NCBI GenBank assembly: GCA_009801085.1
Contig: VNWV01000004.1
Location: 2,728,001-2,792,000 of the forward strand
Direction of reading: 5' to 3'
Length of the DNA: 64,000 bases
Origin: Lasiodiplodia sp. COLG20
Lineage: Eukaryota > Ascomycota > Dothideomycetes > Botryosphaeriales > Botryosphaeriaceae
Part shown: one piece after another, positions 45,001-56,160 of the stretch
Position numbering within the stretch: the first letter of the stretch is position 1
Layout: every line of letters starts with the position of its first letter
The notes under the pieces: model-generated
Told to the model about the DNA's origin: nothing
The model's database searches: none
What the model saw: the letters and a program-made list of their open reading frames with translations, nothing else
Translations under genes and position numbers: made by a program

Positions 45001-46801
45001 ATTGCGAGTACGACAATTAATCTATGTTAATCTATATTATTGGTAAATAGGTCACGTACTACTCATGTATCGGATATCATTCCACCCCCACCATCAGGAA
45101 CTCGCTGGTTCTGTTTGCACAGAACACTGAGAAAAGGGCTTCTTTTTCGGTTCTCACAATGTGTTAAATAGTTTCTCGAGGCTGCTAGGAATTCTTTGGA
45201 TTGGCTCTCACGTACTGCGCAAATGCGACGACTGTCTTTCCCGAACTGAGGCACATTGCGCATTTGCGGAGGCACGAAGTAAGCGCAACAGAGATCGAAC
45301 GAATGGCGTCAGGTTTCGGAGCAACGGCGAGCACTGCAATTGATCGCCTTGCGGCGACAAAAATACCACATGCGTCAGTCTCACACATACCTAGTAGGCA
45401 AATATGATATTCTGACGTGGTTCGACGAAAGCCACTCATGTAGCAAGGCTGATAATGACGACTCCGACGGCACGTCAGCAAAACTCAGCCTCACCCGCCC
45501 CTCAGCCCCCTCCGCACTATCCGCCCCCGCGTGGTGTTCCCAGCCCAACCCCAAAAAAGCAAAGCACGATAATAAACGCGACTCGGCGCGTCTTCCCCGC
45601 GGCGGGGGAACACAAAGGAGGGGCTGAGTCCCCTCGCGCTACTGACGTCACAAAGGGTTGTCGCAATAGATGGTGCGACATGCAACCCACATCAAAGTGT
45701 CGCACTAGTCATGAAGACTTCAGCGCGAGAAAAAAAAAATAAAAACCCTGGTCGCTCACGACCAATCGTTCGGTCGGCTGGATATTATGGTCTTACATCC
45801 CGCGCTCTCGGCTCGGTTGAGGCTGTGGAGGTCTATAGGGTCGCGGATAAGGGCTGCGCGGAAGACATTTTCCACACTTATTGAGATCAGCGAGACTTTG
45901 CCAGAGATGCTAAACAGATTTGTCCCTTCAACAATGCGGGTGGATACCAGCGACAAAGGACGTCTTCCGACAAGCTTTCAGTGCCAAGGGGGGATACCAA
46001 GCTCTCAAGTGCAGTGCAAGAAAAGTGAACCGAAGTGTTTTTTGAAGAAGAAAAAAAGCCATTCACATCTCGAATTTTGGTATCTCCGATAATTAACTGC
46101 TGCCATGCTCATATACCTCCTCCTCACCCCCTTTACTGTATCCAGCCAAGCTAAGTCAAAGCCAGCCCTTTCAGTTTCGCACAACAACAAAAGTCAGACG
46201 CCGATTGATGGCCGACTACGCAAAGCTAACATCCGCTTTAGCTCTCGCTCTCTCGCTCTCTCTCTTTTCTAAATTCCCTTTCCCTTCTTTCCGTTTGTTT
46301 CATGATCCGCCATGCGCAGCACACCGCCAGCAATCATCAGCGAGAAGAGGCTTGGTGATGCTGGTTCGGCACGTTGAAGACAAGATAAAGAAAAAAATTT
46401 CCTCCCTTGAGAATCGATATACGAGAAAAACAAGGAGCAAAATAGGAGGAAAAGGAAACGTTTCAGCAAACACCTCCCAGAATGTTACCATAACACCCGC
46501 ATTTGGAAAAAGTGGACAGAAACCCTTCGAAGAACATTGTGTGCAATGTTGCAACGCTCATGACAGAAACGGTGGTGCTCGAAAAAATAGAAGCCGCCAT
46601 GGAAGAAGGAAAAACAGAAACGTCGTCAACCACCCTGGACGCGTGGTATGTATATGTGAGTGGTCTCCCTCTAGAAACAAGCCACATAGCCCGATTATGT
46701 CGATCGTCGTGGTACAGAGTGTGTGCAAGTAGTGTACAGTTCTTTTCGTGGCGCGCGCGTGGGACGCTATGATGATAAGGTGTCATGACGAAATGGTCCC
46801 C
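45001..46801. other. Gene-free flank of the array
   Basis: No supported gene in 1.8 kb. The 10-mer CGCAAATGCG at 45218 is followed by its reverse complement at 45259, making an imperfect hairpin. A GACGTCAC box lies at about 45644 and a CTCTCG repeat at about 46243-46265. Confidence 0.45.
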
Positions 46802-49800
46802 TTACTTGGCCTCGGCGGCCGTGGTGCTCACGCTCCTCTTTCCCCAGCCCCAGAAGCCACCACCGCTGTTGTTGTTGGTGCTGGCGGTGCTGTGCGAGCT
46901 GCCCGGCGGCTTACTCGACGACGTGAAGAAGCCGTTCTCGCTGGTCGCCGACTTGGAGGGAGTGAGGCCGCTGGTGGAGCTGTTGGGGCTCGGAGTGGCG
47001 ACACCCAGCATCTTGCGCATGCTCTCGAAGCGAGCGCGCAGCTCCTCAAGCTCCTGGCGAGCGACGGCTTCGGCCGTCTTGGCGTTGACGAGCTCGAGCA
47101 GGAGGGCATCGTCGCTTGAGGGATCGGGGGGCGGCGACGACGAAAGGGCGGCGTGCGCGGAGAGGGACGAGCTGCGCTTGGCGAACATGGGCGAGGCCGA
47201 TGTGTGGGGGCTCGAGCTGCGCTGCGGGACGGGCGCCACGGCCGAAGTGTTGGGCGTGGGCGCAATGCGGCCGAAGCTGTTGCGAGTCTTGGTCGTCGAA
47301 ATGGATCGGGTGGTGTTGCTGCGGCCGAGCTTGAACTCGCGCAGCCCCTTGCCCGACGTCGATGACGATATCGAGTCGGCCGTGTCGGACCGCGTGAGGC
47401 TGGGCACGTCGGACTCGGAGCCCGACCACGTCGATGCCTTGCGCGCTTTCTGGTTCTCCGCCTTCAGGTCCTGGATGCTGCGCTCGAGACGCTGGCGGTC
47501 GACCATCGAGGCTTGCAGGCGGTGGCGTGTTTCGTCCAACTGTGTGCGCAGCGATGCCGTCTCCGTCTCGGCGTCCAGCAGCTGCCGGGACAGCGACTGC
47601 GAGCGCGTCGTCTCGAGATGGAGCTGCTCCTTGGAACGGGCCAGCGATTCGCGGAGGTACTGCTTGGTCTCGAAGACGGATGCGCTCCGGTTGTGCTGCG
47701 CCTTGGCCGGGAAGCGCATTTCGATCTTCTCGACAAGGCCCTGGAAGTCTTCGTTGGACGTCAACGAAGGCGGAGTCGACATGCGCTTGTTCTTGAGGTC
47801 GTCGATGCTGTTCAGGGGAGAGGTGCGACGGCGCTGCGCTTTGGTCGTGGTAGTGATGCCCTTGTCCTGCTTGACACGCTCGACGAGGCTGCGGACGACA
47901 CGGTGGTCCTCACGGCGGTCCTCGCGCTCCTTCTGCAGCTGGGCCGCCAGACTAGCGTGCTCGCGCTGCATCTCGCTCAGGGCCGTCAGGAGGTCCTCGA
48001 TCTGGCTGTGGAGATCGCGGTCGTGGTGCGACATCATCGTGTTCCTAACGTTTCCCATCTTCATCGACTTGACTGACATGGCGTCGGATTCGCGATTAGT
48101 GAGCTCCGTCATAGCCGTCGCTGTGCTGTTGTGGCTTCTACCTGTGCTGTCAGAGCCATCGACCGAGTTGAGAGTCGACGCGATGCTCTGCTTCGAAGCC
48201 GTGCGCTTCATGAAGCTGACTGGCCTAGAAGGCTTGTCTGCGGGCGGGCTGAGCGTTGCCGTAGTGTTCCTCTTGTCGGGGCCCCAGATGCGGCCCAAGA
48301 ACCTCTGTGCCGCGTTCTGGACTTCGGGGAAGAAGCCCTTGGAGGCCGTCTCGTCGCTGGAGGCGTCCCTGAAGCTGGCCTCGAGAGCCTGAAGGTGCTC
48401 GCGGGTGACAACGCTGGTGAAGCTGCAGAAGTCGTTGACGAGGTCGTCGGCCGACTGCTGGTTGCAACCGTAGGGGTCCCAAAGGGAGCGCGACAGCAAC
48501 AGCTGGATGACGTCCTCAAACTCGGTGAAGGCCAGGAGGCGCTGCTCGTTCTTGCGCATAATGGCGAGCGCAACGCGCATGATAGTCTCGGAGGCACCCT
48601 CGGCGAAAATGACGTCGTAAATACGGAAGAGCATCGGAAGAGGGCAGGTCACTGCGAAGAAGGACAGGAACCATTGCGAGAGGTAGGCCGCCTCAATGTT
48701 CATGGTCTCGAGATGCGCGTAGAGCTCGGGGATGAGCTGCTGCATCAGGCGGCGGAACTGGTAAATGCGGAGGTGCAGGCCGGAAAGATCGGGCAGGAAG
48801 CAGGAACGGAGGTCATAGTCTTCCATGAGACTGCGCGAAGTCAGCAAACTGCGGCTTCGCATCACAAGAAATCGTGTACTTACCGGACCAGCACGCAGAA
48901 GGCCTCCTTGTCGCCCATCTGCATGAGCAGGGGTCCAACGAGGAAGCCCAAGCCCTGGCAGTAGCCAATCTTGTCATCATACAAGCTGAAGCACTTGAGG
49001 ACACGGCCAAGCATCTTCTGGCCTTCGCCTTCGGGGTCCCTGAACATCTCGACGCCGGGGAAGCTCCTACCAATGTCCTTGCCGATCATGTTTTCGTAGG
49101 GGCTGCTTTCGGTGCACAGGCGCTCATACTGCTCCTCGATGCCGCGGTCGCGCGCGCCAGCCATGCTGACCCAGGTCACGCCACGCAGAGGTGCGGGGAT
49201 ACCGGCGCGGATTTTGTTCGAGGTCAAGGTGGGCAAGCGCTGAGCGGTGCCCGTGTAGTCGCGAACCAGCGCAGCCCAGAACTCAAGCTCAGTCATGGGC
49301 GGCGGCGAGGGGAGCAGGGAGAAGCGAACGCTCTCCGAGTTGTTCTGGTCCTCGACCATCTTCTTCAGCTGGTTCATCGATGGCGGCCGCGACTGGCTCC
49401 GCGAGCGGGCTTTGGAAGCGGCGTTCTTGGGGTCTGTAGCAATGGCCTGGTTTTCCTGCTCAAGTCTGGCAAGGAGGAGTGCCGTGTTCTGTTCGGTGGT
49501 TAGCAAAGAAGGGTCTCGAGGCAGTTGAGAGAAGAGCTCACCTCGTCGGAGCCCGCATCCTGCTCAATCTGCTCTTCCTTCTTATCAAGCTCCTCCCAAT
49601 CGACCTTGCCGCCTGAATCGGCGGAGCCCGAGCTGCCGCTGCGGGAACGGACGATGGTGGATGTTCTGCTTCTGGGCTTCTGCGCGCTGTCCTCCGGGGT
49701 ATCATTCTTCTTCTCTTCGGTCTTCTCCATGACGGCCTCGTCCAAGCTCGGGGCAGCGGCCCCTATTCTGCTGTCGCGCGTCTTGTTGACGGTGATCTCA

Positions 49801-49973
49801 GGCTTGGCGGCAATAGCGTCCAGGCTCTGGACGGGGTTGCTCGACTCGGTGGGCGACAGCGGAACGGTGACCATGGAGTCGGTGGGCAGGGGCTTGCCGC
49901 CGTCGTGCTTGCGCGAGTTCTGGAAGTCGATGGGCGAGTCCGCGGTCGGCGAGGTAGCTTCGTCGAGAGCCAT
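46802..49973 (-). CDS. gyp5: TBC-domain Rab GTPase-activating protein (Gyp5-like)
   Basis: Three exons (49973-49542, 49488-48884, 48830-46802) are joined by two 53-bp introns in phase, the first with a GCTAAC branch site, giving 1,021 residues. The TBC domain spans roughly residues 240-480. It contains IRAGIPAPLRGVTW, the arginine-finger region IGKDIGRSFP, the glutamine-finger region GYCQGLGFLVG, and LMEDYDLRSCFLPDLSGL across the second junction. It should accelerate GTP hydrolysis by Rab proteins of the exocytic route (Ypt1/Sec4 in yeast). The N-terminal 150 residues are acidic and Ser-rich. After the TBC domain come coiled coils (DLHSQIEDLLTALSEMQRE and a longer stretch near residue 780) and a Ser/Thr-rich tail. 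This layout matches Gyp5/Gyl1 and Evi5-like proteins; assignment to Gyp5 rather than a relative is moderately sure. Confidence 0.88.
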
Positions 49974-51963
49974 GGTGAGGTCTTTCAGTGAGCCAGCCTA
50001 CGGCGGGCGACCACGGCGAGAAGTCGGGAGGGGTGTCGGGGTGGAGGTGCGGCGTTCTGCAGCGGCAAGATGATGTCGAGGACGGGGATCGTGATGGAAA
50101 TTAGGCGCTCTGGGCTTGGGCGGGCGGGCGGGAGGCGGCCTCGGTTTGGCGCGCGACAGGCATAAGACGACGCAGCTCGAGCAGTGCGTCGGACGCTGTT
50201 TCAGACTGAGTAGTGGGGCACAGGTTTGGGCAGAGGCGAGAATTCCGGACGTCGCGGCGCACGCGCGGGAGAGTCAATGGGGGCGTAGGTCCGGCGTGAG
50301 GAATGGGCAGGGCCGGGCGGCGGGGAGACCTCTGCTTCAGTGGTGGAGGAACTCGCAGGGAGCTCGCAGTAGCTTATCACGCCCGGCGTTCAGGAGTCGT
50401 CTGGCGGTAGGCCGGGCAGCAGGGATCGCCGCTAGGCATGCGCGCGGCCCCCCCACAGCGATGATTGGTCCAGAGCGCGATGACTTTTCGCTCAAGAGCC
50501 GGCCGACGCACACTTGGGCGCCTCTGTTGTGCTTTTGCCCTGCGCTGCCTAGCCTGCCAGACGGTGACGGAGCGGTGAGCGCGTCTGTCGCGCGCTTGAC
50601 ACGTCCGGGCGCCGTTTCTCACGTGCTGGCAGACCTCACGCGAGGCTAGAACCCCTGGTCCTCTATTTCGACCTCCTGGCCTGCTCATTTCCGGTCCCCA
50701 TGCAGGGCCGCCGCCTGCTGGCCAGTCCGCTTTATCGATTGCCGCCCCCATCGTCATCGCTGCCAGTGCTGCATGGTGCCTGCGTGAACCCAAAACGCCT
50801 CATGCCATGCAACCTGCGGTGAGCAAACTCTGCAGCGAATGTTCGATTGCGGGCGTTAGAACGCAGATCGTATCGTGCTTCCCGTTCGCCGATCCTTGCT
50901 GTCACTCGGCCTGTCTCCACCCGAGCGTTCATCATCCCACTTCCCAAAGCCACGACGCGCCAGATCTCCCAACCCGCGTCGACCTGTCTTCTAGAAGCAC
51001 GGCTGCTTGGCGGGCCTGCTACGTAATCCTCCTCCGGGCTAGACCTCCTTGAGCCGTCTCAACGTTGAAAGCTGATGCCACTTCGATGTGGGGTGCGCGC
51101 GACGGGTGGAGAGCGGGCCTGACGTGGCATTGCCGCACGCACCGACCTGTACAGCGACGACGATGGATACACAGTAGGTAAGGCTGACAGGAGACACCAG
51201 GTGGTTGTTTCCAACTGTCCAGTCGGGTCGAGTCAGGAGATCGCGACAGTGATGGCTGGTGCACCGTTTCCGCGATCCTCCTCTGCTCTCCAGCACGGAT
51301 TGTCACCATCATCGCACATCAAAGTATATCGCGTCAAGTGATGCTTAGAGCGGCAGATCTCCATCTCTGTTTCTGGTCCCGAAAATTCGCCTGGAACCGA
51401 GTTGGTACCACCTGTGTCGTCTCTGCGTACATCGTACCACACAATCTCGACATCAACTGCCGACGTAGAGCCTTGCCTCATCCGCATGAACAAACAATTC
51501 AACTTCCATCCTGAGACGCGCTAACAGAACGAACAGACCGGCAAGAAGTCCTCGTCGTCAAGCTAATATTCCCCAACGACCCTATACTCCCCATGGTACT
51601 CCTCCTCAAACGCATGGACGCGGTACCCCACACGCCCGCGCCGTTAGCCCATCAGCGCCGTGGCTTAGAATAGCTCACCCCGATGAGCGCATGGTCCAAG
51701 TCTCCCTATCATCAGCCACTGTCGACATCATCGTCGTCGTCTGTCAGCCTCTGCTGCTGCTTCGCTGCGCCGCCTCCCCCTTATTGGCTCCACTCTGGGC
51801 TTGTTTCCGAATCCGGCAGACGCTAGTCCGTAAGCGCCATGCCGGCATCCTCGTCCTCTTATACTGCTGGCCCCACACTGTCCATCACCCGCATTAGTAG
51901 TGGAGTAGTGGCAGTGACGGCAGCGGAAGCATCCTGGCTCGGCTCCGCGCTCGTGCGTTGCGG
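49974..51963. other. GC-rich promoter flank and gene-free stretch
   Basis: From 49974 to about 50.7 kb the DNA is GC-rich with G/C runs, fitting the promoter of the Rab-GAP gene. No supported gene is seen further to 51963. Confidence 0.45.
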
Positions 51964-52016
51964 CTAGATCCTTTCGGCGTGCATCTTCTCGAGCTCAACG
52001 TCCTTCTTCAGCTGCG
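51964..52016 (-). CDS. Candidate terminal exon of a small gene
   Basis: After a pyrimidine-rich acceptor ending TGCAG, a minus-strand frame reads QLKKDVELEKMHAERI and stops (TAG, 51966-51964). The Lys/Glu heptad-like pattern looks coding, but I could not find matching upstream exons. A second acceptor four bases further in would leave the frame in phase 0. It may be a chance frame. Confidence 0.25.
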
Positions 52017-52471
52017 CTGCAGCACAAGGGTGTAGGGGAGTGGCGAAGAGACTTGCCGGTACTCAATAACGGTGGTAAGATGGGAGGGAGGGAATGGTTA
52101 TCACGGCGGTGACATGAGTCCATCGGGGTGGCCGGTGTAGGACTCTACAACAGGCAGTCTTTCGCCTTGTGCTTCGCTGGGGTGATCAGCAGAGTGTCGA
52201 GGCAGAGAGGCAGGGCAGCAGAAACAGGCAGCGCACTGCGGTCAGCATCACCAAGAGAGCCAAAGCATAAGGAAAGTAGAACTGAGAGACTAAGAAGTCC
52301 TCGTTCCTTGTATTGGAAATTGAAATTCATCTTGCCGGGCCAAAACCTGACGACCCAAGTGTAGACATAGAGCTACCCGCTCCTACCATTCATGTTGCTT
52401 ATTGTTCAGACGCGACCAACACTCTTGAAGCCGCTTGAGAGCATCCACATCTGAGAGCTTGTGTCCTGGCC
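52017..52471. other. 3' flank, no gene seen
   Basis: The stretch between the candidate small exon and the stop of the 52.5-kb gene shows no family signature and no canonical donor site on the minus strand. Confidence 0.4.
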
Positions 52472-53155
52472 TTAAGGCTTGATACCAAGGCCCGCCGCCT
52501 CGGTGTCGGTGGCCACATAGTGCTTCTTGTGAACGTGACGGCACCGAATGATCCTAGCGCGCGCCGCAGCGGACATCTTGTCGTTGTTACCACGAATCTG
52601 GCGCATTCCGTTCGTAGCAGATTCGTTGGAGTTGTCGCCCGTAGCGCTGATCGCGATCTTGTCGTCGTCGTGGATGCGAGGCGAAAGGTTTCCCTGGCTG
52701 CGACGCTGCTCGCGCTGCTGCTCGCGACGCTGCTCACGACGTTGCTCGCGCTTTTGTTCGTGCTGCTGCTGGCGGCGTGCGCGGCGGCTCAGCATGGGGG
52801 GAGGCTGCGTGTGGTTCTTCAGGTGGTTCTGCTGCTGCTTGTGGGCGTCCATCATGGCGATGCGGTTATGCTTGTGGAACAGGAGCACATCGCGGATAAT
52901 CTGGGCCATCTGCTGCATGCACTCGATGACGTCGTGGAGGCACCATTCCAAGCCAAAGCCGACGCGAGAGACCCAGAAGTACTCGAAGAAGATGAAGAAG
53001 GAGGCGTGGATAGCGAGGCCCTTGGACTGGTAGACGTGGGCAAGGAAGATGGCGAAGCCGAGGGAGATGCTCGTCGCGAAGGCCTTGAGGACCATGTAGA
53101 AGACAACGTCGTCTACGCCAAAGAGGAGCTCGGCGACATGAGGAGCCATGTTCAC
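52472..53155 (-). CDS. Membrane protein with Arg/Glu/Gln repeat, unknown
   Basis: A single-exon gene of 227 residues (225 if the second Met, at 53149, is used). The N-terminal half is hydrophobic with two or three helices: VVFYMVLKAFATSISLGFAIFLAHV (within residues 17-42), a second around ASFFIFFEYFWVSRVGFG, and an amphipathic one, CMQQMAQIIRDVLLF. It then turns into a Gln/Arg-rich charged repeat (EQKREQRREQRREQ and on, near residues 134-155) and a basic, Ala-rich tail. I do not recognise the family. High GC at third codon positions over the hydrophobic part supports coding. A single-helix-anchored protein with a charged cytosolic tail is the best description. Confidence 0.6.
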   Translation of the reverse strand: MNMAPHVAELLFGVDDVVFYMVLKAFATSISLGFAIFLAHVYQSKGLAIHASFFIFFEYFWVSRVGFGLEWCLHDVIECMQQMAQIIRDVLLFHKHNRIAMMDAHKQQQNHLKNHTQPPPMLSRRARRQQQHEQKREQRREQRREQQREQRRSQGNLSPRIHDDDKIAISATGDNSNESATNGMRQIRGNNDKMSAAARARIIRCRHVHKKHYVATDTEAAGLGIKP

Positions 53156-56100
53156 GGACGAGGCGCTGGGCGAAGGGCGTGATGTTCCGGACGAGTGCGT
53201 GACGCGCTTTGCGTGTTGTGGGTCGCAGAAGCTTCCGAAGAGCCTGGTTGTCTTGTTAGTGCATGAAACCCATGCGGTTGGAGAGGTGGCGTACCTCTTC
53301 GTGTCGTGCCACGTCGTGAGATTGTGGTGGTTGGGGTCAGAAGATCTGAAGGCGAGCGAGCTTAAGTAGAAGCCAGCTTCTTCTTCGGGGCGCAGCTCAT
53401 CACCCGCAGTGCCGCCAAAGCTTAGCGTGCAGGCTGCCAGTCACTGCGCTACCTCACTTAGAGGTGCGCCTTCATTTCCCTGTCGGGACGCACTTTGAGA
53501 GTAGAGGCCGCATGTCCTCGCCGGATTCTTACTGCAAATGGCACGTCTTCGGGACCAGATACTGATGGCCTCTCAGCTACGCATGCTACAGAAGCTGCAT
53601 ACAATGCAGCGAATCCTTTTCCTCGGACCCGCCCACGACGCGGCACAGCACGCCGGCTTGGATTAGGTGCTGCACAGTCTCTGTACAACCCCGCATGTCA
53701 CTCTTGAAGCCGACTGAGAAGCCACGCATGCCGGAGAAGCTCGGGCTGACATCTTCCAGTGAGCTCGTAACCTTGAACCGCCTGTCAGTCTTGCTGCAGG
53801 AACATTGGATGCGAAAATCACCACCATGTCGCAACGGTCGAGCACCACACAGCAACACATCCGCCACCCGCGCGCCACCTGGAAAGCTACATACACATCA
53901 AGAGATTCCTTGCAAAGATCGCTATCATGCGTGCTACTACTCGCAGTCGTTTGCCAACTCAGTGACCTACGACTTCGTGACCCATGACCGGAGGGATACT
54001 TGAGAATGAGTGGGAACGAAGGAGTCTTGCACTTTTCAAGGCGTATTGGTGCATGAAGAAGACTTTCAGATGCTCCCGTGGCCACATAGACATAGTATTT
54101 CAAGCAGGTATACCGGATTCTTTGCTGCAGTTTGGCATTGGCACTGGGCTGAGAGAATTCGTGGCCGCCGCCTTCCCAAGTGCTCAGAGCGAAGAGTCAC
54201 TCTGCTCAAGCGCGAGCTTGAGGCGAAAACTGGACGCTGGAGCTACAAGCCGTCACCGCCAATTCGCTCACGATCCCGGCACTGCTCAGCGAGGTCGCGT
54301 CTTTCACGCAGCTGAAGTCGACTCCGACCGCGCGCGCTGACAAACGGACGATGTGGGTCACTCACAAGCTTGCGACGATTATCTGAAGCTCCGCCACGTC
54401 TGGATGATGAAGCATGTCGTATGCTGGTAAGATCGGTGGCCGCCCATGCGGATCTCCAGGTGAGGCTGCAAGCCAGCGTCGTGACTACACGTTCCCGTGC
54501 CCTTTCGCAAGCGCGGTTCAGCAATGCACGTGTAAGATGACAAAAGACCATGGCGAGCTCATGGGTTACTTACAGGGTGACGTACGGACAGTGCTGGGGC
54601 TTCCTCGAGCTCACTTGAACTTCGCTGCAAGAAGCGGCTACGCTGAAGCATTTCGCGGACACAATTAGCGACAAAGAAGCAAGAAGAGGCCCACCCCGCG
54701 TTTTCGGAGTTGTGGACAGGCTGCCGCGTCGCACGGCAGCGGAGAGCATGATGACAGCGAGTCTCAGATGCGCAACGAACGAGCAGCGTAGACGCGCCAA
54801 AAGATCGTGAGCGCAGAGCAGAGTCTCTAAACGCAGCGTCCCAGAGACCTTCTGGAAGCACCAGATGACGTGAAAATGCGTGCTACAACAAATCGCTTTT
54901 CTCAGAGTCCAATCGCAAGTGAGTCTCCCTTCGCCCTGTCAGCTTCCTCTTCCTCAAGTGCCCGCTCAAGGCGAGCAATCTCAACGAAAAGGTTTAAAGG
55001 TCGCGTCAGCTCGAGTCAGTGCAATACGAGCGACACTGTGGGCCGAAAGGATGGGAGTCCCCAGAGCCTCCCGACCCAAGTTCCAAAAAGTGGAGTAATC
55101 ATCATGGTGCCGTAGCACCCTCCTTGTTATTACGCAAGGAGGACCACCACCGTGGTCCGAGCCAAACGGCAAAGAGAGCTGGAGAGAAAAGGAAAAGGGC
55201 TGGGTTGGCAGGACGGGCGGCTTAAATAGGACCCTGGTGGACGAGATTGGCCCGGGCGTCACCTGCCAGCGGCGGGTGGGCGTGTTCACGCGGTGACGTA
55301 TGGCCCCGCGCGCGGGCTCTATGCCGCGCGTGATGCACTGCGCGGCTCAGAGCCAGTAGCTCACCCGCGCTGCAAGCAGGAAAGCAAGGGATAGCAGGGT
55401 GTATCCATAACACCTGATCGCTCAGAGACTTCAGACTTTACCAGTGAAGCTGGATGAACAAAGCTTTGTTCTCGACAGCGTACCAGAAGATCACTTGCGT
55501 CGCCATCGGTCACCAAGCAAGATGGACGATCAGGGAAAGCATCGCTTGCAATTTTGGAGTCATCATTGGTCAAAAATGCTGCCTGGCGCAGTCACTCGCA
55601 GATTGCTGGATTATTTGCCATCTCTCTCATTCGCAGAGAGCGAGCGCGGACGAGTTGGTCACTTCGTCTTCTGCGGCGGACAAAGATGTGAGCTCAGCCT
55701 CGAAACAATGCCGAGTATTATGAGCTCAAATCGCTTTCTTTCTGCAGTCAAGGAGTGGCGTCCTAATGCCAAGGTTGGCGTCGGAAGCCCGTAGAAAATC
55801 TCCCTCTGGATATATCGCACAGCAACAGTAGCTTACCGCGCGCACAAACTGTGAAATTGCAGCTCTGTCTATGGCGGACAACGAAGGATTCTTGGTCTTA
55901 AGACTGCTTCCAAGTCTGTTTTATGCTCCGCTGTAAGATAGAATATGTGTGCCAATTGTGCGCGCCCAAATTGCTCTGTGACTGCAAGACAGCCTTCGTC
56001 GGGATGGGCTTCCGCAGAGTCATTGTCTAAACCCACTTACAATAGCTCAAGGCGAGTCAGACCAAGGAAGTTTCGCCGTCCTTCTGGGTGCGTGTCATGT

Positions 56101-56160
56101 CTGTGGGCGCAAGTGACGGAGGGGCGGGTGCACGGACATCAGCCGTTTTAATTCCTGGCG
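53156..56160. other. Gene-poor stretch with a duplicated block
   Basis: 3 kb with many short overlapping frames but no supported gene. It contains block A (54955-55400), which resembles block B at 57738-58170. Block A has a minus-strand TATA-like box (CTATTTAAG, about 55220-55230) and CT-rich leader, and a 37-codon coding-like frame, so a small decayed gene may lie here. Confidence 0.45.
54881..55289 (-). pseudogene. Possible decayed small gene (block A)
   Basis: On the minus strand, a TATA-like CTATTTAAG and a CT-rich leader precede ATGATG near 55105. Downstream, a frame ending at a TGA near 54895 reads NLFVEIARLERALEEEEAD then RAKGDS, with an acidic coiled-coil look. Upstream this frame is closed by a TGA with no good acceptor between, so I cannot join the two parts. 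A diverged copy at 57.7-57.9 kb has a 2-base deletion and a T run in the same place. Either both are decayed, or the true splicing escapes me. Confidence 0.3.

Noticed and set aside
46785..48392. 535-codon plus-strand frame
   Set aside because: Antisense shadow of the third exon of the TBC Rab-GAP gene, which has clear motifs and splice junctions.
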